In this document: positions 1 to 9,186 of the stretch, piece by piece
Position numbering within the stretch: the stretch's first letter is position 1
How the letters are laid out: the number at the start of each line of letters is the position of its first letter
Program-made: the position numbers and the translations under genes
Source: DATGPD01 sp041398565
GTDB taxonomy: Bacteria > Planctomycetota > UBA1135 > UBA2386
Direction: 5' to 3'
Assembly: GCA_041398565.1 (NCBI GenBank)
Contig: JAWKUN010000005.1
Location: forward strand, 868,001 to 932,000
DNA length: 64,000 nucleotides
The notes under the pieces: model-generated
Told to the model about the DNA's origin: nothing
The model's database searches: none
Seen by the model: the letters and a program-made list of their open reading frames with translations, nothing else

Positions 1-1110
1 CACGGCGACGCGGCCGAGCACGAGCATCGCAGTCGGATCGACCCAGAGCTCCCCGGTGTCGGGCCACGGCAGCGGCAACGGCGTCGAGGGCAGGCTGAGG
101 TAGATCTCGGCCAGCTCGCCGGTGGTCGCGAACAGATCGATGGCAAAGGTGCCGCCCGGCGCGGCGCCGCGGGCCAGCACCGAGGAGAGGGCGCGCGTGC
201 GGTCGGAGAGGGTCGGCGCCACCGGTGGAGCCCCCGAGTACGAGGCGAGCCCCACACGCCCATCGCGCAGGACGGTACCGGTACCAGCGACCGCGGAGGT
301 CGCGGCACCAAATGCGCCGCCGGCCGCGATCTGGCAGATCGAAGTGGCCGCCAACGTGGCCTCGGACGCGCTGAGCACGATCGCCGCGCTCGGATCGAAC
401 GTGCCGGCGCCCAGGTAGCGCATCGCACCGTTACCGCCAGTCAAGCGGCTCTGTCCGACCAGCAGCCGACCATTGCGCACGTCGGCAGCCGCCGCCGCCA
501 TCCACGTTCCCGACAGCGGATGCTCGAACGCCGCCTGCCCCTGGACATCGCAGTCGACCAGCGTCACCGTCGACGCGTTGGCAAAGACCGCGGGCGCGCC
601 GCGCAGCACGCTGGCCGAGATCGTGACCTGGGCGCAGTTGGTGGCCGCCACGGCGGGGATCGAGCCGCGGAACGACTGCAGCATGTCGGCTTGCACGCGG
701 TCGATGTGCACCGAGCCCAGGCAGTTGACCAGGCGCACGAAGGCGCCGTCGAGAATGACGGCCAGCCCGAGCGGCGCGGCCTCGATCCCCTTCAACACGA
801 AGGTCTCGCCGGCCGGCAAGCCGGTGACCTCGATGGCCTCGGGCTGGAAAGCGCCGAACCCGGTGGGGACCTGAAGCCTGGCACCAGGAGTGCCGAGGAT
901 CGCCAGCGCCTTGTTGGTGGAGCCACCGTTGTAGAGCCCCGGCAGCACGCGAATGATGTCGTGGTCGGCGGCCGCCGCCAACGCCGGCGTCAGGTCGGTG
1001 AAGTCGCCGCTGCCGTTGGCGTCGACGATCCAGGTCCGCCCCTGCGCGCCGAGCAGCCCGGCGAGCAGGCACACGGGCAGGAGTCGCGTCAAAGTGTGAG
1101 GTTCGGTCAT
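1..1110 (-). CDS. Secreted right-handed beta-helix protein, cut by the window edge
   Basis: The reading frame is open from an ATG at 1110 to the left edge, giving 370 visible codons with no stop. It begins with a signal peptide (LLPVCLLAGLLGAQG). A region of short beta-rich repeats opening with DANGSGDFTDLTPAL follows, typical of DUF1565/pectate-lyase-like beta-helix proteins. From about residue 310 the sequence changes to a beta-sandwich-like C-terminal segment containing GELWVDPTAML, a kind of tail I associate with many secreted planctomycete proteins. No catalytic residues can be identified, so the role (surface adhesion or polysaccharide binding) is only a guess. It is the last visible gene on this strand and is separated from the DUF1501 operon by a terminator. 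Confidence 0.75.
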   Translation of the reverse strand, partial: MTEPHTLTRLLPVCLLAGLLGAQGRTWIVDANGSGDFTDLTPALAAAADHDIIRVLPGLYNGGSTNKALAILGTPGARLQVPTGFGAFQPEAIEVTGLPAGETFVLKGIEAAPLGLAVILDGAFVRLVNCLGSVHIDRVQADMLQSFRGSIPAVAATNCAQVTISASVLRGAPAVFANASTVTLVDCDVQGQAAFEHPLSGTWMAAAAADVRNGRLLVGQSRLTGGNGAMRYLGAGTFDPSAAIVLSASEATLAATSICQIAAGGAFGAATSAVAGTGTVLRDGRVGLASYSGAPPVAPTLSDRTRALSSVLARGAAPGGTFAIDLFATTGELAEIYLSLPSTPLPLPWPDTGELWVDPTAMLVLGRVAV

Positions 1111-1192
1111 GACGAAGTGGAGGGAGGACGAGCGGTCTTCACCGCCGGAGGCCGAGGACTGTAGGTCCGGAACCGCGGCCGGCAGTGGCGGG

Positions 1193-1222
1193 AAAAAAGG
1201 CGCTCGCCGCCAGGAGGGCGCC
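1193..1222 (-). terminator. Intrinsic terminator after the DUF1501 operon
   Basis: Read on the reverse strand, GGCGC (1222-1218) pairs with GCGCC (1203-1199), and six T residues (1198-1193) follow directly. It lies about 75 bp after the stop of the DUF1501 gene and before the start of the next reverse gene at 1110. The outer stem is short and the loop is 14 nt, but the U-tract placement is right for a factor-independent terminator. Confidence 0.6.
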
Positions 1223-1297
1223 CTCGGCTGCGATCTTAGCCACCCATCGACGGACGGTGGGTTCGGCGACCGCACGGGCGGCTCGCCGCCGCGACCC

Positions 1298-2779
1298 TCA
1301 TGCCAGGAGGCCGTGCACCACCCGCCCGAACACGTCGGTCAGCCGGAACCGCCGGCCCTGGTGCAAGAACGTCAGGTGCTCGTGGTCGATGCCCAGCAGG
1401 TGCAGGATCGTCGCCTGCAGGTCGTGGACGTGCACCGCGTCCTGGTGCGGGTCCTGCTTGGTGGGACGGATGACGTCGCCGTTCCGGTCGACGAGGTTGT
1501 AGCCGAACGGGTCGCTGCTCCCGAACACGTGGCCGCCGCGCACCCCGCCGCCGGCCAGCCACACCGAGAAGGCGTTGCCGTGGTGGTCGCGGCCGTAGCG
1601 CTTGGCCTTGGGGTCGCCCTGGCAGAAAGGAGTCCGCCCGAACTCGCCGCCCCACACCACCAGGGTGTCGTCGAGCAAGCCGCGCTGCGCCAGGTCGAGC
1701 ACCAACGCGGCCGAAGGCTGATCGGTGTCGAGGCACTGGATGGCGAGCTGCGTCGGCAGGTTGTTGTGCTGGTCCCAGCCGGCGTGCATGAGCTGCACGT
1801 AGCGCACACCTCGTTCGAGCAAGCGGCGCGCCAGCAGGCAGTTCTGCGCGAACGACCCGCGACGCCGCACGTCGGGTCCGTACATCGCCAACACGTGTGT
1901 CGGCTCGTCCGACAGGTCGACGAGTTCCGGCACCGACGCCTGCATGCGGTGCGCGAGCTCGTATTGCGCCGTGCGCGCCCGAGTCTCGGGATCGCCGGTG
2001 CGAACCGCCGTCAGCTCGTTGAGCACACGCAGGTCGGCCAGCAGGTCGCGGCGCGCGCTCGCATCGATGCCGGCCGGGTTCGACAGGAACGGAACCGGAT
2101 CGCCCTGCCCGTGCAGCTTCACGCCTTGCAGGTGCGAGGGCAGGAAGCCGCTGCCCCAGTAGTGGTCGTAGAGGAGCTGGCCGCACGAGTTCTCGCGGTC
2201 GCGCGAGGTGAGCACCACGAAGCCGGGGAGGTCGGCGTTGTCGCTGCCCAAGGCGTAGGCGAGCCAAGCTCCGAGGCTGGGACGTCCCGGGATCTGATGG
2301 CCGGTGAGCAGTTCGGTGACCGCGGGCGCGTGGTTGATGGCGTCGGTGTGCATGCCGCGCACCAGGCAGATGCGGTCGGCGATGCGGCCCGTGAACGGCA
2401 ACAGCACCGACAGCTCGATGCCGCTCTCGCCACAGCGCACGAACGGTCGGTGTGCCGCCAGCAGCGGAAGGCGCTTCTGCCCCGAGGTCATCGTGGTGAG
2501 GCGCTGGCCGGCGCGCACCGAGTCGGGAAGGTCTTCGCCGGCGCGCTTCGCCAACTCCGGCTTGGGATCGAACAGGTCGACGTGGGACGGCCCGCCGTTC
2601 TGCATGAGCCAGACCAGCCGCCGGGCACGAGGCGGTCGCGTCGGACCGCCCTCGACGCGAGCGTGGACAGAGGCGCCGTCGAGCTTGCTCCCGGCGAGAA
2701 CGTTCCCGGCCAGAGTGCTCCCGGCCAGAGCGGCCAGTCTGCGGCGGTCGAATCGTGCGGCGTCAGGTCGCTGGGTCAT
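1298..2779 (-). CDS. DUF1501 (sulfatase-like fold) protein
   Basis: A 493-residue DUF1501 protein, a planctomycete family with an alkaline-phosphatase/sulfatase-like fold and unproven substrate. Visible family motifs are MQNGGPSHVDLFDPKP near the N-terminus, TELLTGHQ, GWDQHNNLP, WGGEFGRTPF and YGRDHHGNAF. The N-terminus has an RRR-led hydrophobic stretch (DRRRLAALAGSTLAG) resembling a Tat signal. The ATG at 2779 overlaps the stop of the upstream cytochrome-like gene (ATGA), so the pair is translationally coupled. A longer reading frame exists upstream but lies inside that gene. Family knowledge links such pairs to breakdown of sulfated or complex polymers, but that role is inferred only. Confidence 0.9.
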   Translation of the reverse strand: MTQRPDAARFDRRRLAALAGSTLAGNVLAGSKLDGASVHARVEGGPTRPPRARRLVWLMQNGGPSHVDLFDPKPELAKRAGEDLPDSVRAGQRLTTMTSGQKRLPLLAAHRPFVRCGESGIELSVLLPFTGRIADRICLVRGMHTDAINHAPAVTELLTGHQIPGRPSLGAWLAYALGSDNADLPGFVVLTSRDRENSCGQLLYDHYWGSGFLPSHLQGVKLHGQGDPVPFLSNPAGIDASARRDLLADLRVLNELTAVRTGDPETRARTAQYELAHRMQASVPELVDLSDEPTHVLAMYGPDVRRRGSFAQNCLLARRLLERGVRYVQLMHAGWDQHNNLPTQLAIQCLDTDQPSAALVLDLAQRGLLDDTLVVWGGEFGRTPFCQGDPKAKRYGRDHHGNAFSVWLAGGGVRGGHVFGSSDPFGYNLVDRNGDVIRPTKQDPHQDAVHVHDLQATILHLLGIDHEHLTFLHQGRRFRLTDVFGRVVHGLLA

Positions 2780-5292
2780 GATCGATTGAGCACCTCGTCG
2801 AGGTTGAGCACGAGTTGGGCCAGCGCGGTCCACGCCGCCAGCTCGGCCGGCGCCTCGCTGTGGTCGAGCGACGGCAGCCCCACGGCGAGGTACGCCCGAG
2901 CTCGGTCCTCGGCGCGCGCAAAGCGCGCGCGCTCGCGCTCCAGCGCCCGCTGCAGCACGGCCAGTTCGTCGGGACCCGGTGCGCGCGCCGTGGCTCGCCG
3001 AAACATGGCGCCCAGGCGAGCGACGTCGTCACCCTCGGCCTGCAGCGTGCGTCGTGCCAGCGCGCGGGCCGCCTCGACGAAGGTCGGATCGTCGAGCAGA
3101 ACGAGCGCGTGCAGGGGCGTGTCCGTGCGTGCCGGCCGCACGACGCACGTCTGCCGACTCGCCGCGTCGAACAGCGTGGGCGGCGCGACCGTACGCCGCC
3201 AGAACGTGTAGAGCGAGCGTCGGTGCAGGTCGCCGGCACGCAGCTCGGGATAGGCGAACACCTCGAAGCTGACGTCGAGCCACAGGCCCGCGGGGTGGTA
3301 GGGATAGGTGGGCGGGCCACCGAGGGTGTGGTCGAGCAGGCCGGAGAGCGCCAGTGCCTGGTCGCGGAGCGCGAAGCTCGACAAGCGGTAGCGCGGGCTG
3401 CGGGCGAGCCACACGTTGCCTGGATCGGCTGCCAGGTGCTCCGCGGTCGTGACACTGCTCTGCCGGTAGGTCGCGCTGGTGACGAGGCCACGTGTCAGCG
3501 CCTTCAAGTCGAAGCCGCTGGCGACGAACTCGCACGCAAGCCAGTCGAGTAGCTCTGGGTGGGTCGGCCGGGCGCCTGTGACTCCGAAGTCCTCTGGCGT
3601 GGCGACGAGTCCACGTCCGAACAGCCCCTGCCAGACGCGGTTGACCACGACGCGCGCGAAGAGCGGATGGTCAGGGGCCACCAGCCAGCGGGCCAACGCG
3701 AGACGGTCGCGCCGCGCGTCGGGAGCCAGGCTGCCGAGCGCGGCGGGGACCGCCGGCTCGAGCGGCGGGCCGATCGGTTGATCGTAGGCGCCGCGGGCGT
3801 GCACGTGCACGGGCAGTGGTTGCTCGGCTTCGCGCATCACCATCACCACCGGCGCAGTCTCGTAGAGGTGCGCCAGTTCCGCCTCGGCAGCGTCGAGCTG
3901 CCCCTGGGCCTGCGCCCACTCGACGCACCCGGAGACCTCGCGCGCGAACCAGCTGCGCACGCGACGCAGCGGCGTGCCGGTGAGCGGCGCCTCCCGGTGG
4001 CGGCGAACCGCCCGAGCGATCGCGTCGGGCGCCGCAGCCAACGCCGCTTCGGTGGCGGTCGCCAGCCATGGCTCGCAGGCGTCGACCAAGCTCCCCTCGA
4101 CGGAACGGTAGCGTGCGCTCACCTTCTCGTAGGCGGCCTTCGCCGCCTCGATCGCCGTCCTCTGCGCATCGGTCGCGAGGTCGACCCAGGGTTTGGCGAT
4201 CTGGAAGAAGTGGGTACGGCTGCGCCGGTGGAGCGACGGCACCGCGTCCTCGTCCGGGTTGACGAAGAACGCGAACAGACCGTAGTAGTCGCGCTGGCTG
4301 ATCGGGTCGAACTTGTGGTCGTGGCATTGCGCGCAAGCCACGGTGAGGCCGAGGAACGCGGTGGCGAAGGTGTGCACGCGGTCGACGCCGTACTGGAAGC
4401 GCACCTCCTCGGCGATGGCACCGCCCTCGTTGTTGATGGCGTGATGCCGCTGCAGCGCGGTGGCCACGATCTGCGCCGTCGTCGGTGCGGGTAGCAGGTC
4501 GCCGGCCAACATCTCGACCACCACCTGGTCGAAACGGCGGTTGTCGTTGAGCGCCGACACCAGCCAGTCGCGCCACGGCCACGCCTGGCGGTCGCCGTCG
4601 TGTTGGTAGCCGTTGCTGTCGGCGTAGCGCGCCGCGTCGAGCCACGGCAGGGCCATGTGCTCGCCGTAGTGCGGCGAGGCCAGCAAGCGGTCGACGGCGT
4701 TCTCGTAGGCAGCGGGCGTCGGGTCGCTCTCGAAGGCCGCGACGTCCTCGGGCTCGGGAGGCAAGCCGGTGAGGTCGAGTGACAGGCGGCGCAGGAGCGC
4801 AGCGCGCGGCGCTTCCGGCGACGGGGACAGCCCCCGAGCACGCATGGCCGCGAGGATCCAGGCGTCGACCGGATTGCGCACGAAGCCACAGTCGTCGTCC
4901 GCCGGCAGCGCCGATCGCTGCGGCGGGACGAACGCCCAGTGCGTTTCGTACTCGGCACCGTCGGCGATCCAGGCGCGGAGCACCGAGCGCTCTGCCGGCG
5001 TGAGGGACAACCCGCTCGTCTTCGGTGGCATGCGCTCGCCAGGGTCCGGGTGCTCGATCCGCCGGCACAACTCACTGGCCGCGGGATCGCGGGGGACGAC
5101 GGCACCGTTGGCGACGGCCTCCGCGCGGACATCGAGCCGCAGCTCCGCCTTGCGCTTGCCGGCGTCGGGTCCGTGGCAGGCGAAGCACTTGGCGGCCAGA
5201 ATCGGCTGCACGTCGCGGTCGAAGCGCGGGGCCGTCTGTGCCGCGGCCACGCCGAGCAGGCTGGCGAGCGTCAGCACCGGATGGGAGAACAT
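2776..5292 (-). CDS. PSCyt1-DUF1549-DUF1553 cytochrome-like protein
   Basis: An 838-residue exported protein. It has a signal peptide (residues 1-19), then a PSCyt1 domain with a haem motif CFACH at residues 36-40. DUF1549 follows (NPVDAWILAAM, DLTGLPPEPEDV) with a second CxxCH (CAQCHDHKFDP). DUF1553 occupies the C-terminal third (LALARWLVAPDHPLFARVVV, GLFGRGLVATPEDFG). This is the standard domain order for the family, which is nearly always encoded beside DUF1501. The start at 5292 places the signal peptide correctly. It is the first gene of a two-gene operon and its stop overlaps the DUF1501 start by 4 bp. An electron-transfer role at the envelope is suggested by the haem motifs and is otherwise unproven. 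Confidence 0.92.
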   Translation of the reverse strand: MFSHPVLTLASLLGVAAAQTAPRFDRDVQPILAAKCFACHGPDAGKRKAELRLDVRAEAVANGAVVPRDPAASELCRRIEHPDPGERMPPKTSGLSLTPAERSVLRAWIADGAEYETHWAFVPPQRSALPADDDCGFVRNPVDAWILAAMRARGLSPSPEAPRAALLRRLSLDLTGLPPEPEDVAAFESDPTPAAYENAVDRLLASPHYGEHMALPWLDAARYADSNGYQHDGDRQAWPWRDWLVSALNDNRRFDQVVVEMLAGDLLPAPTTAQIVATALQRHHAINNEGGAIAEEVRFQYGVDRVHTFATAFLGLTVACAQCHDHKFDPISQRDYYGLFAFFVNPDEDAVPSLHRRSRTHFFQIAKPWVDLATDAQRTAIEAAKAAYEKVSARYRSVEGSLVDACEPWLATATEAALAAAPDAIARAVRRHREAPLTGTPLRRVRSWFAREVSGCVEWAQAQGQLDAAEAELAHLYETAPVVMVMREAEQPLPVHVHARGAYDQPIGPPLEPAVPAALGSLAPDARRDRLALARWLVAPDHPLFARVVVNRVWQGLFGRGLVATPEDFGVTGARPTHPELLDWLACEFVASGFDLKALTRGLVTSATYRQSSVTTAEHLAADPGNVWLARSPRYRLSSFALRDQALALSGLLDHTLGGPPTYPYHPAGLWLDVSFEVFAYPELRAGDLHRRSLYTFWRRTVAPPTLFDAASRQTCVVRPARTDTPLHALVLLDDPTFVEAARALARRTLQAEGDDVARLGAMFRRATARAPGPDELAVLQRALERERARFARAEDRARAYLAVGLPSLDHSEAPAELAAWTALAQLVLNLDEVLNRS

Positions 5293-5377
5293 CGGGCCTC
5301 GCAGGATACCGAGTGGACGCGGGCAAGACCGGCGGGCGCCGCCGCCAGGCCGGCGATCCCGCGGCCGCGGACCTTCG

Positions 5378-6067
5378 TCAGGCCGCGACGCCGAACATCG
5401 CGCCCACCGCCGCCGTCGCCGCCATCGCCGCCGCGCCCCAAAGGGTCACGCGCCCGGCTCCCACCGCCATGGGCGCCCCGCCCGCCCGCGCGGCGACGGC
5501 GCCGAGCGCGCTGAGCGAGCAGAGCGACGCCACGGCCACGACCGGGATCATCGACGGGCGCGGGCTGAACCAAGCCACCACCAGCGGCAGCGATGCGCCG
5601 AGCGCGAACGTGGCGGCCGACGCCAGCGCCGCCTGCAGCGGCCGCGCCGCGTGGATGTCGTGGAGGCCGAGTTCGTCGCGCGCGTGCGCTCCGAGGGCGT
5701 CGTGCGCCATGAGCTGGTCGGCGACTTGCTGCGCCAGCACCGGGTCGAGGCCCCGGCCTTCGTAGATCGCCGCGAGCTCGCGCCGCTCGAACTCGTGGTT
5801 GGTCTCGAGCTCGACGCGCTCGCGCTCGAGGTCGGCCCTCTCGGTGTCGGCCTGGGAGCTGACCGACACGAACTCGCCGGCGGCCATCGACATGGCGCCG
5901 GCCACGAGCCCGGCGACACCGGCCACCAGGATGTCGCCACGCGCCGCCTGCGCCGCCGCCACGCCGATCACCAGACTGGCGGTGGAGACGATGCCGTCGT
6001 TGGCGCCGAGGACGGCGGCCCGCAGCCAGCCGATACGCGCAGCGTAGTGACGTTCCATCCACCCCAT
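5378..6067 (-). CDS. VIT1/CCC1-family metal transporter
   Basis: About 229 residues with the typical VIT1/CCC1 layout. The conserved first helix is AAVLGANDGIVSTASLVIGV, the second carries AGAMSMAAGEFVSVSSQ, and a charged cytoplasmic metal-binding segment (DLERERVELETNHEFERREL) follows. Three more hydrophobic helices end at MFGVAA. The family exports or sequesters Fe(II)/Mn(II). The frame is open further upstream, but the homology begins at MGWMERHYAARIGWL, so the ATG at 6067 (or 6058, the second Met) is the likely start. It stands alone between the reverse DUF1501 operon and a divergent FG-GAP gene. Confidence 0.88.
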   Translation of the reverse strand: MGWMERHYAARIGWLRAAVLGANDGIVSTASLVIGVAAAQAARGDILVAGVAGLVAGAMSMAAGEFVSVSSQADTERADLERERVELETNHEFERRELAAIYEGRGLDPVLAQQVADQLMAHDALGAHARDELGLHDIHAARPLQAALASAATFALGASLPLVVAWFSPRPSMIPVVAVASLCSLSALGAVAARAGGAPMAVGAGRVTLWGAAAMAATAAVGAMFGVAA

Positions 6068-6212
6068 TGCAGCCGGAGGAGCAGGCGAGAGCGAGCGCCT
6101 TGACCGCGGATCACCGCTTGGGGTCGTCCGTTGCGCGCCACGGAACGCGCCGACCGGCGGATGCCGCAGCCGGATGGCTAACAGCCGGCGCCGTCCCAGC
6201 GTCGTCGAGGCC

Positions 6213-7385
6213 ATGCGCACCGCTGCCGTCTCCCTCGTGCTCCTCGGGCTCGCTCCGCGTCCCGCCTGCCAGGATGCCCTGTTCGTCCCCGTCGCGGCCA
6301 GCCCGATCGCCGTGGGACCGATGCCCGGGGAGCCGGTGCTCGCCGACATGAACGGCGACGGGCGCCTCGACGTGGTGCTCGCTTGCGGAACGTGCTGCGG
6401 GTCGAAGCCGAGCCCGGACAGCGGCCACGTGATGGTGCTCCTGGGTGACGGCAAGGGTGGACTCGTGCCGGCCGATGGGTCGCCGCCCAAGGTCGGCGAC
6501 TCGGTGCGCAAGGTGGCGGTCGGCGACGTCGACGGCGACGGCAAGCTCGACGTGGTCGCCGCGCAGCACGACAGCTACGACGTGGTGGTGCTGCGGGGTG
6601 ACGGCAAGGGCGGCCTCACCGTCGGCGAGCGCTTCGCCATCCGCTCGGGGCGTCGACCGCACACCCACGCGATCGAGCTGGCCGACGTCGACGGCGACGG
6701 CAAGCTCGATGTCCTGGCGACCAACGCCAACGACGGCGACCTGTCGATCCTGGTCGGCAACGGCTTCGGCAGATTCACGCCCTTCCGAGGCTCGCCGGTG
6801 CCGATCGGGCGCCATCCCTACGACGCGGTGTTGGCCCGCGATCTCAATGGTGACGGGCGCCTCGACCTGGTCGTGCCCGACATCCGCGGCAGCACGGTGT
6901 GCGTGCAGCTCCAGTCCGCGCGCGGCGATTTCGCGCCTGCGCCGGGCACACCCCTGCGCGCCGGACCGCGGCCTGGCTACGTCGCGCTCGCCGATCTCGA
7001 CGGCGACGGCGACGGCGATCTGATCACCACGCACGACGACGACCCGATCGTCATGTTGTGGCGCAACGAAGGGGGATCGTTCGAGCCCTGGCCGGGTTCG
7101 CCGCTGACGCCGCCGACCTGGGTGTGGGGCGTCGCGGCCGGCGACTTCGACGGCGACGGCCACGTCGACCTCGCGACGGCGTCATGGAGCCGCGGGGTGT
7201 TCGTGTTCCGCGGCAGCGACACTGGACGCTTCACGCTGGACGCCCGCGCCATCGCGGTCCCCGGCGGCACCAGCTACCTGGCCACGGGCGACCTGGACGG
7301 CGATGGAGCACCCGACCTGGTGGTGCCCGCGTACGAGGCCGGAGTCGTGCACGTGCTGCGCGGCTGCAAGAGCCACCCACGGTAG
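6213..7385 (+). CDS. Secreted FG-GAP/VCBS repeat protein
   Basis: A 390-residue exported protein built of about seven FG-GAP/VCBS blades. Each carries a calcium-loop motif such as DMNGDGRLDVVLA, DVDGDGKLDVVAA, DLNGDGRLDLVVP, DLDGDGDGDLIT and DFDGDGHVDLATA. These repeats normally fold into an integrin-like beta-propeller. The ATG at 6213 starts a signal peptide (MRTAAVSLVLLGLAPRPAC); the frame extends 13 codons further but without signal-peptide character. Two cysteine pairs (ACGTCCG) near the first blade are unusual. No catalytic domain is present, so it is probably a binding or surface protein. Confidence 0.88.
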   Translation: MRTAAVSLVLLGLAPRPACQDALFVPVAASPIAVGPMPGEPVLADMNGDGRLDVVLACGTCCGSKPSPDSGHVMVLLGDGKGGLVPADGSPPKVGDSVRKVAVGDVDGDGKLDVVAAQHDSYDVVVLRGDGKGGLTVGERFAIRSGRRPHTHAIELADVDGDGKLDVLATNANDGDLSILVGNGFGRFTPFRGSPVPIGRHPYDAVLARDLNGDGRLDLVVPDIRGSTVCVQLQSARGDFAPAPGTPLRAGPRPGYVALADLDGDGDGDLITTHDDDPIVMLWRNEGGSFEPWPGSPLTPPTWVWGVAAGDFDGDGHVDLATASWSRGVFVFRGSDTGRFTLDARAIAVPGGTSYLATGDLDGDGAPDLVVPAYEAGVVHVLRGCKSHPR

Positions 7386-7440
7386 ACCGCGAGTGCCGCC
7401 GTGGCCCATCGGGCCGGCACCAGAGAAAGGGCGTTTCGCC

Positions 7441-7462
7441 ATTGACTAAAATAGTTGTCAAT
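7441..7462. promoter_or_regulatory. Probable operator of the ArsR-type repressor
   Basis: ATTGAC (7441-7446) and GTCAAT (7457-7462) are exact inverted repeats. A second register, ACTA/TAGT around AAA, lies between them. The block is markedly AT-rich in this genome, contains a -10-like TAAAAT (7447-7452) and ends 17 bp before the ArsR start. ArsR regulators of SRPBCC genes commonly autoregulate through such dyads. The assignment is from position and symmetry only. Confidence 0.6.
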
Positions 7463-7479
7463 GGTCTGATGCGCCCCTG

Positions 7480-8100
7480 ATGCTCGCCGTCGATGTGATC
7501 GAAGATCCTGCCGCTGCCACAGTTGCGCTCGACCCGATCCGCGGCCGCCTGCTCGCCGAGCTGACCGAGCCGGCCAGCGCCGCGGCGCTGGCGAGCCGCC
7601 TCGATCTGCCTCGGCAAAAGGTGAACTACCACCTCCGGGCACTCCAGACCCACGGCCTGATCCGCGAGGTCGGGACCCGCAAGTGGGGCGGCCTGACCGA
7701 GCGGCAGGTCGTCGCGAGCGCTGGCTCCTACGTCATCTCGCCGGGCGCGATGGGTCCGGTCCAGGTCTCGCCCGAACGCACGACCGACCGCCTGTCCGCA
7801 AGCTACCTGATCGCCCTCGCCGCGCGCGCCGTGCGCGAGGTCGGCGATCTCGTGCGCCGCGCGTTCGCCAGCGACCAGCGGCTGGCGACGCTTTCGATCG
7901 ACACCGAGATCCGGTTCCGCAGCGCCGCCGAGCGCGCCGCCTTCAGCAACGACCTGACCGCCGCGATCACGGCGCTGGCAACCCGCTACCACGACGAACA
8001 GGCGCCGGGAGGCCGGCCGCACCGTCTCGTCGTCTTGGCCCATCCCCTCGCAAGCCCGCTCGGCACGTCGCCGGGCTCCCCATCCTCGAAGGAGTCTTGA
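7480..8100 (+). CDS. ArsR-family transcriptional repressor
   Basis: A 206-residue DNA-binding protein with a winged helix-turn-helix at residues 18-70 (DPIRGRLLAELTEPASAAAL, LDLPRQKVNYHLRALQTHGL, then the wing IREVGTRKWGGLTERQVVA). The C-terminal 130 residues form a second domain without cysteine metal-binding motifs, so it is unlikely to be a metal sensor. The stop is two bases before the SRPBCC gene start, so they form an operon, and an inverted repeat just upstream is the likely autoregulatory site. ArsR plus SRPBCC/AHSA1 pairs are common in bacteria, but the ligand is generally unknown. Confidence 0.88.
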   Translation: MLAVDVIEDPAAATVALDPIRGRLLAELTEPASAAALASRLDLPRQKVNYHLRALQTHGLIREVGTRKWGGLTERQVVASAGSYVISPGAMGPVQVSPERTTDRLSASYLIALAARAVREVGDLVRRAFASDQRLATLSIDTEIRFRSAAERAAFSNDLTAAITALATRYHDEQAPGGRPHRLVVLAHPLASPLGTSPGSPSSKES

Positions 8101-8102
8101 CC

Positions 8103-8927
8103 ATGAGTGTGAAGAAGGAAGAGTCCGGACGCCGCAGCGTCCAGGTCGAAGTCGAAGTCCCCGGTACCCCCGAGCAAGTCTGGCAGGCGATCGCCAGCGG
8201 CCCCGGCATCTCGGCGTGGTTCGTGCCGACCCAGCTCGACGGCAAGGTCGGCGGCAAGCTGGCGTGCGACTTCGGCGGCGGCATGGTGTCGTCGGCGAAG
8301 ATCACCGACTGGCAGCCACCACACCGGTTCGTCGCCACCGACGAGACATGGCTACAGGGGGGGCCACCGGTCGCCACCGAGTGGACGGTGGAGGCGCGCA
8401 AGGGCGGCACCTGCGTCGTGCGCGTCGTGCACAGTCTGTTCGCCAGCACCGACGACTGGGACGGGCAGATCGAGGGCACCGAGCACGGCTGGCCGAGCTA
8501 CTTCCGCGTGCTCAAGCACTACCTCGCGCACCACGCCGGCGAACCTTCGGCGTCGTTCGTCGGCATGGCGCCCTCGCCGCAGCCCGCCGCGGCGACCTGG
8601 CGCACGATGGTGCAGGCGTTCGCCAGCGGCGAACCGCGCATGGGTGAACGCCTGCGCATCGAGGCGCCGGGGGTGGCCGCCCTCGGTGGCACGGTGACCG
8701 CCGTCGACCACGTGCCGCAGGGCACCAGCGTCATGGTGCACGTCGACCAGCCGGTGCCCGGCATCCTGCTGGCAAGCGCCATGGACTGCGGGGCGATGCA
8801 CATGGCGACGCTCCAGGGCTTCTTCTACGGGGCACGCGCCGAAGCCGCCGCGGCCGACCAGGAGGGTTGGAAGCAGTGGCTCACCGGGCTGTTCCCGCCG
8901 GCGACCGCGGCGCCGCAGGGCGACTGA
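8103..8927 (+). CDS. SRPBCC/AHSA1-domain protein
   Basis: A 274-residue protein with an SRPBCC (START/Bet v1-like) domain in the first about 150 residues: VEVEVPGTPEQVWQAIAS, ISAWFVPTQLDGKVGGKL, WQPPHRFVATDETW and GWPSYFRVLKHYLAHHAG. This fold binds hydrophobic ligands or, in Aha1, Hsp90. The remaining about 110 residues contain a second conserved-looking block (MDCGAMHMATLQGFFYGA) that also resembles the end of an SRPBCC fold, so it may be a tandem pair. It starts two bases after the ArsR stop and should be under the same operator. No enzyme activity can be assigned. Confidence 0.85.
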   Translation: MSVKKEESGRRSVQVEVEVPGTPEQVWQAIASGPGISAWFVPTQLDGKVGGKLACDFGGGMVSSAKITDWQPPHRFVATDETWLQGGPPVATEWTVEARKGGTCVVRVVHSLFASTDDWDGQIEGTEHGWPSYFRVLKHYLAHHAGEPSASFVGMAPSPQPAAATWRTMVQAFASGEPRMGERLRIEAPGVAALGGTVTAVDHVPQGTSVMVHVDQPVPGILLASAMDCGAMHMATLQGFFYGARAEAAAADQEGWKQWLTGLFPPATAAPQGD

Positions 8928-9100
8928 ACGCTCGGCGCTGGAGCCGGTGGGTCCGCAGGCCGCCGTCCGGCGCTCGCCATGCCCCGTGGTGGTGCGCCCG
9001 CAGGGTCCCGGCTGAGCGGGGCGTGCCGAAGCCGCGGCCGCAGCGGGCCCCTCAGCGCGGCATCGCCAGCTCCTTCGGCCACACCGCTCGCCGGATTGTC

Positions 9101-9123
9101 GACTGGGCGCGTGGCGCCCAGTC
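9101..9123. repeat. Perfect 10-bp stem-loop
   Basis: GACTGGGCGC (9101-9110) and GCGCCCAGTC (9114-9123) are exact inverted repeats with a 3-nt loop. It lies between the SRPBCC stop and the kinase gene. No T-run follows on either strand, so a Rho-independent terminator is not supported; it may be a transcript-end stabiliser or a binding site. The rest of 8928-9186 shows nothing else I can identify. Confidence 0.5.
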
Positions 9124-9186
9124 CCCGGCTGTGCGCTCGGTGTGGGCCGCCGTATGGTGCAACGCGCCTCCGCGGCGACCACGACG

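Noticed and set aside
431..1072. A 213-codon reverse frame inside the left-edge gene
   Set aside because: It is an out-of-frame, Arg-rich shadow of the open beta-helix frame that runs off the left edge.
1109..3211. A 700-codon forward frame opposite the DUF1501 gene
   Set aside because: Composition is Arg/Val/Gln-rich without domains; it is the antisense shadow of well-supported reverse genes.
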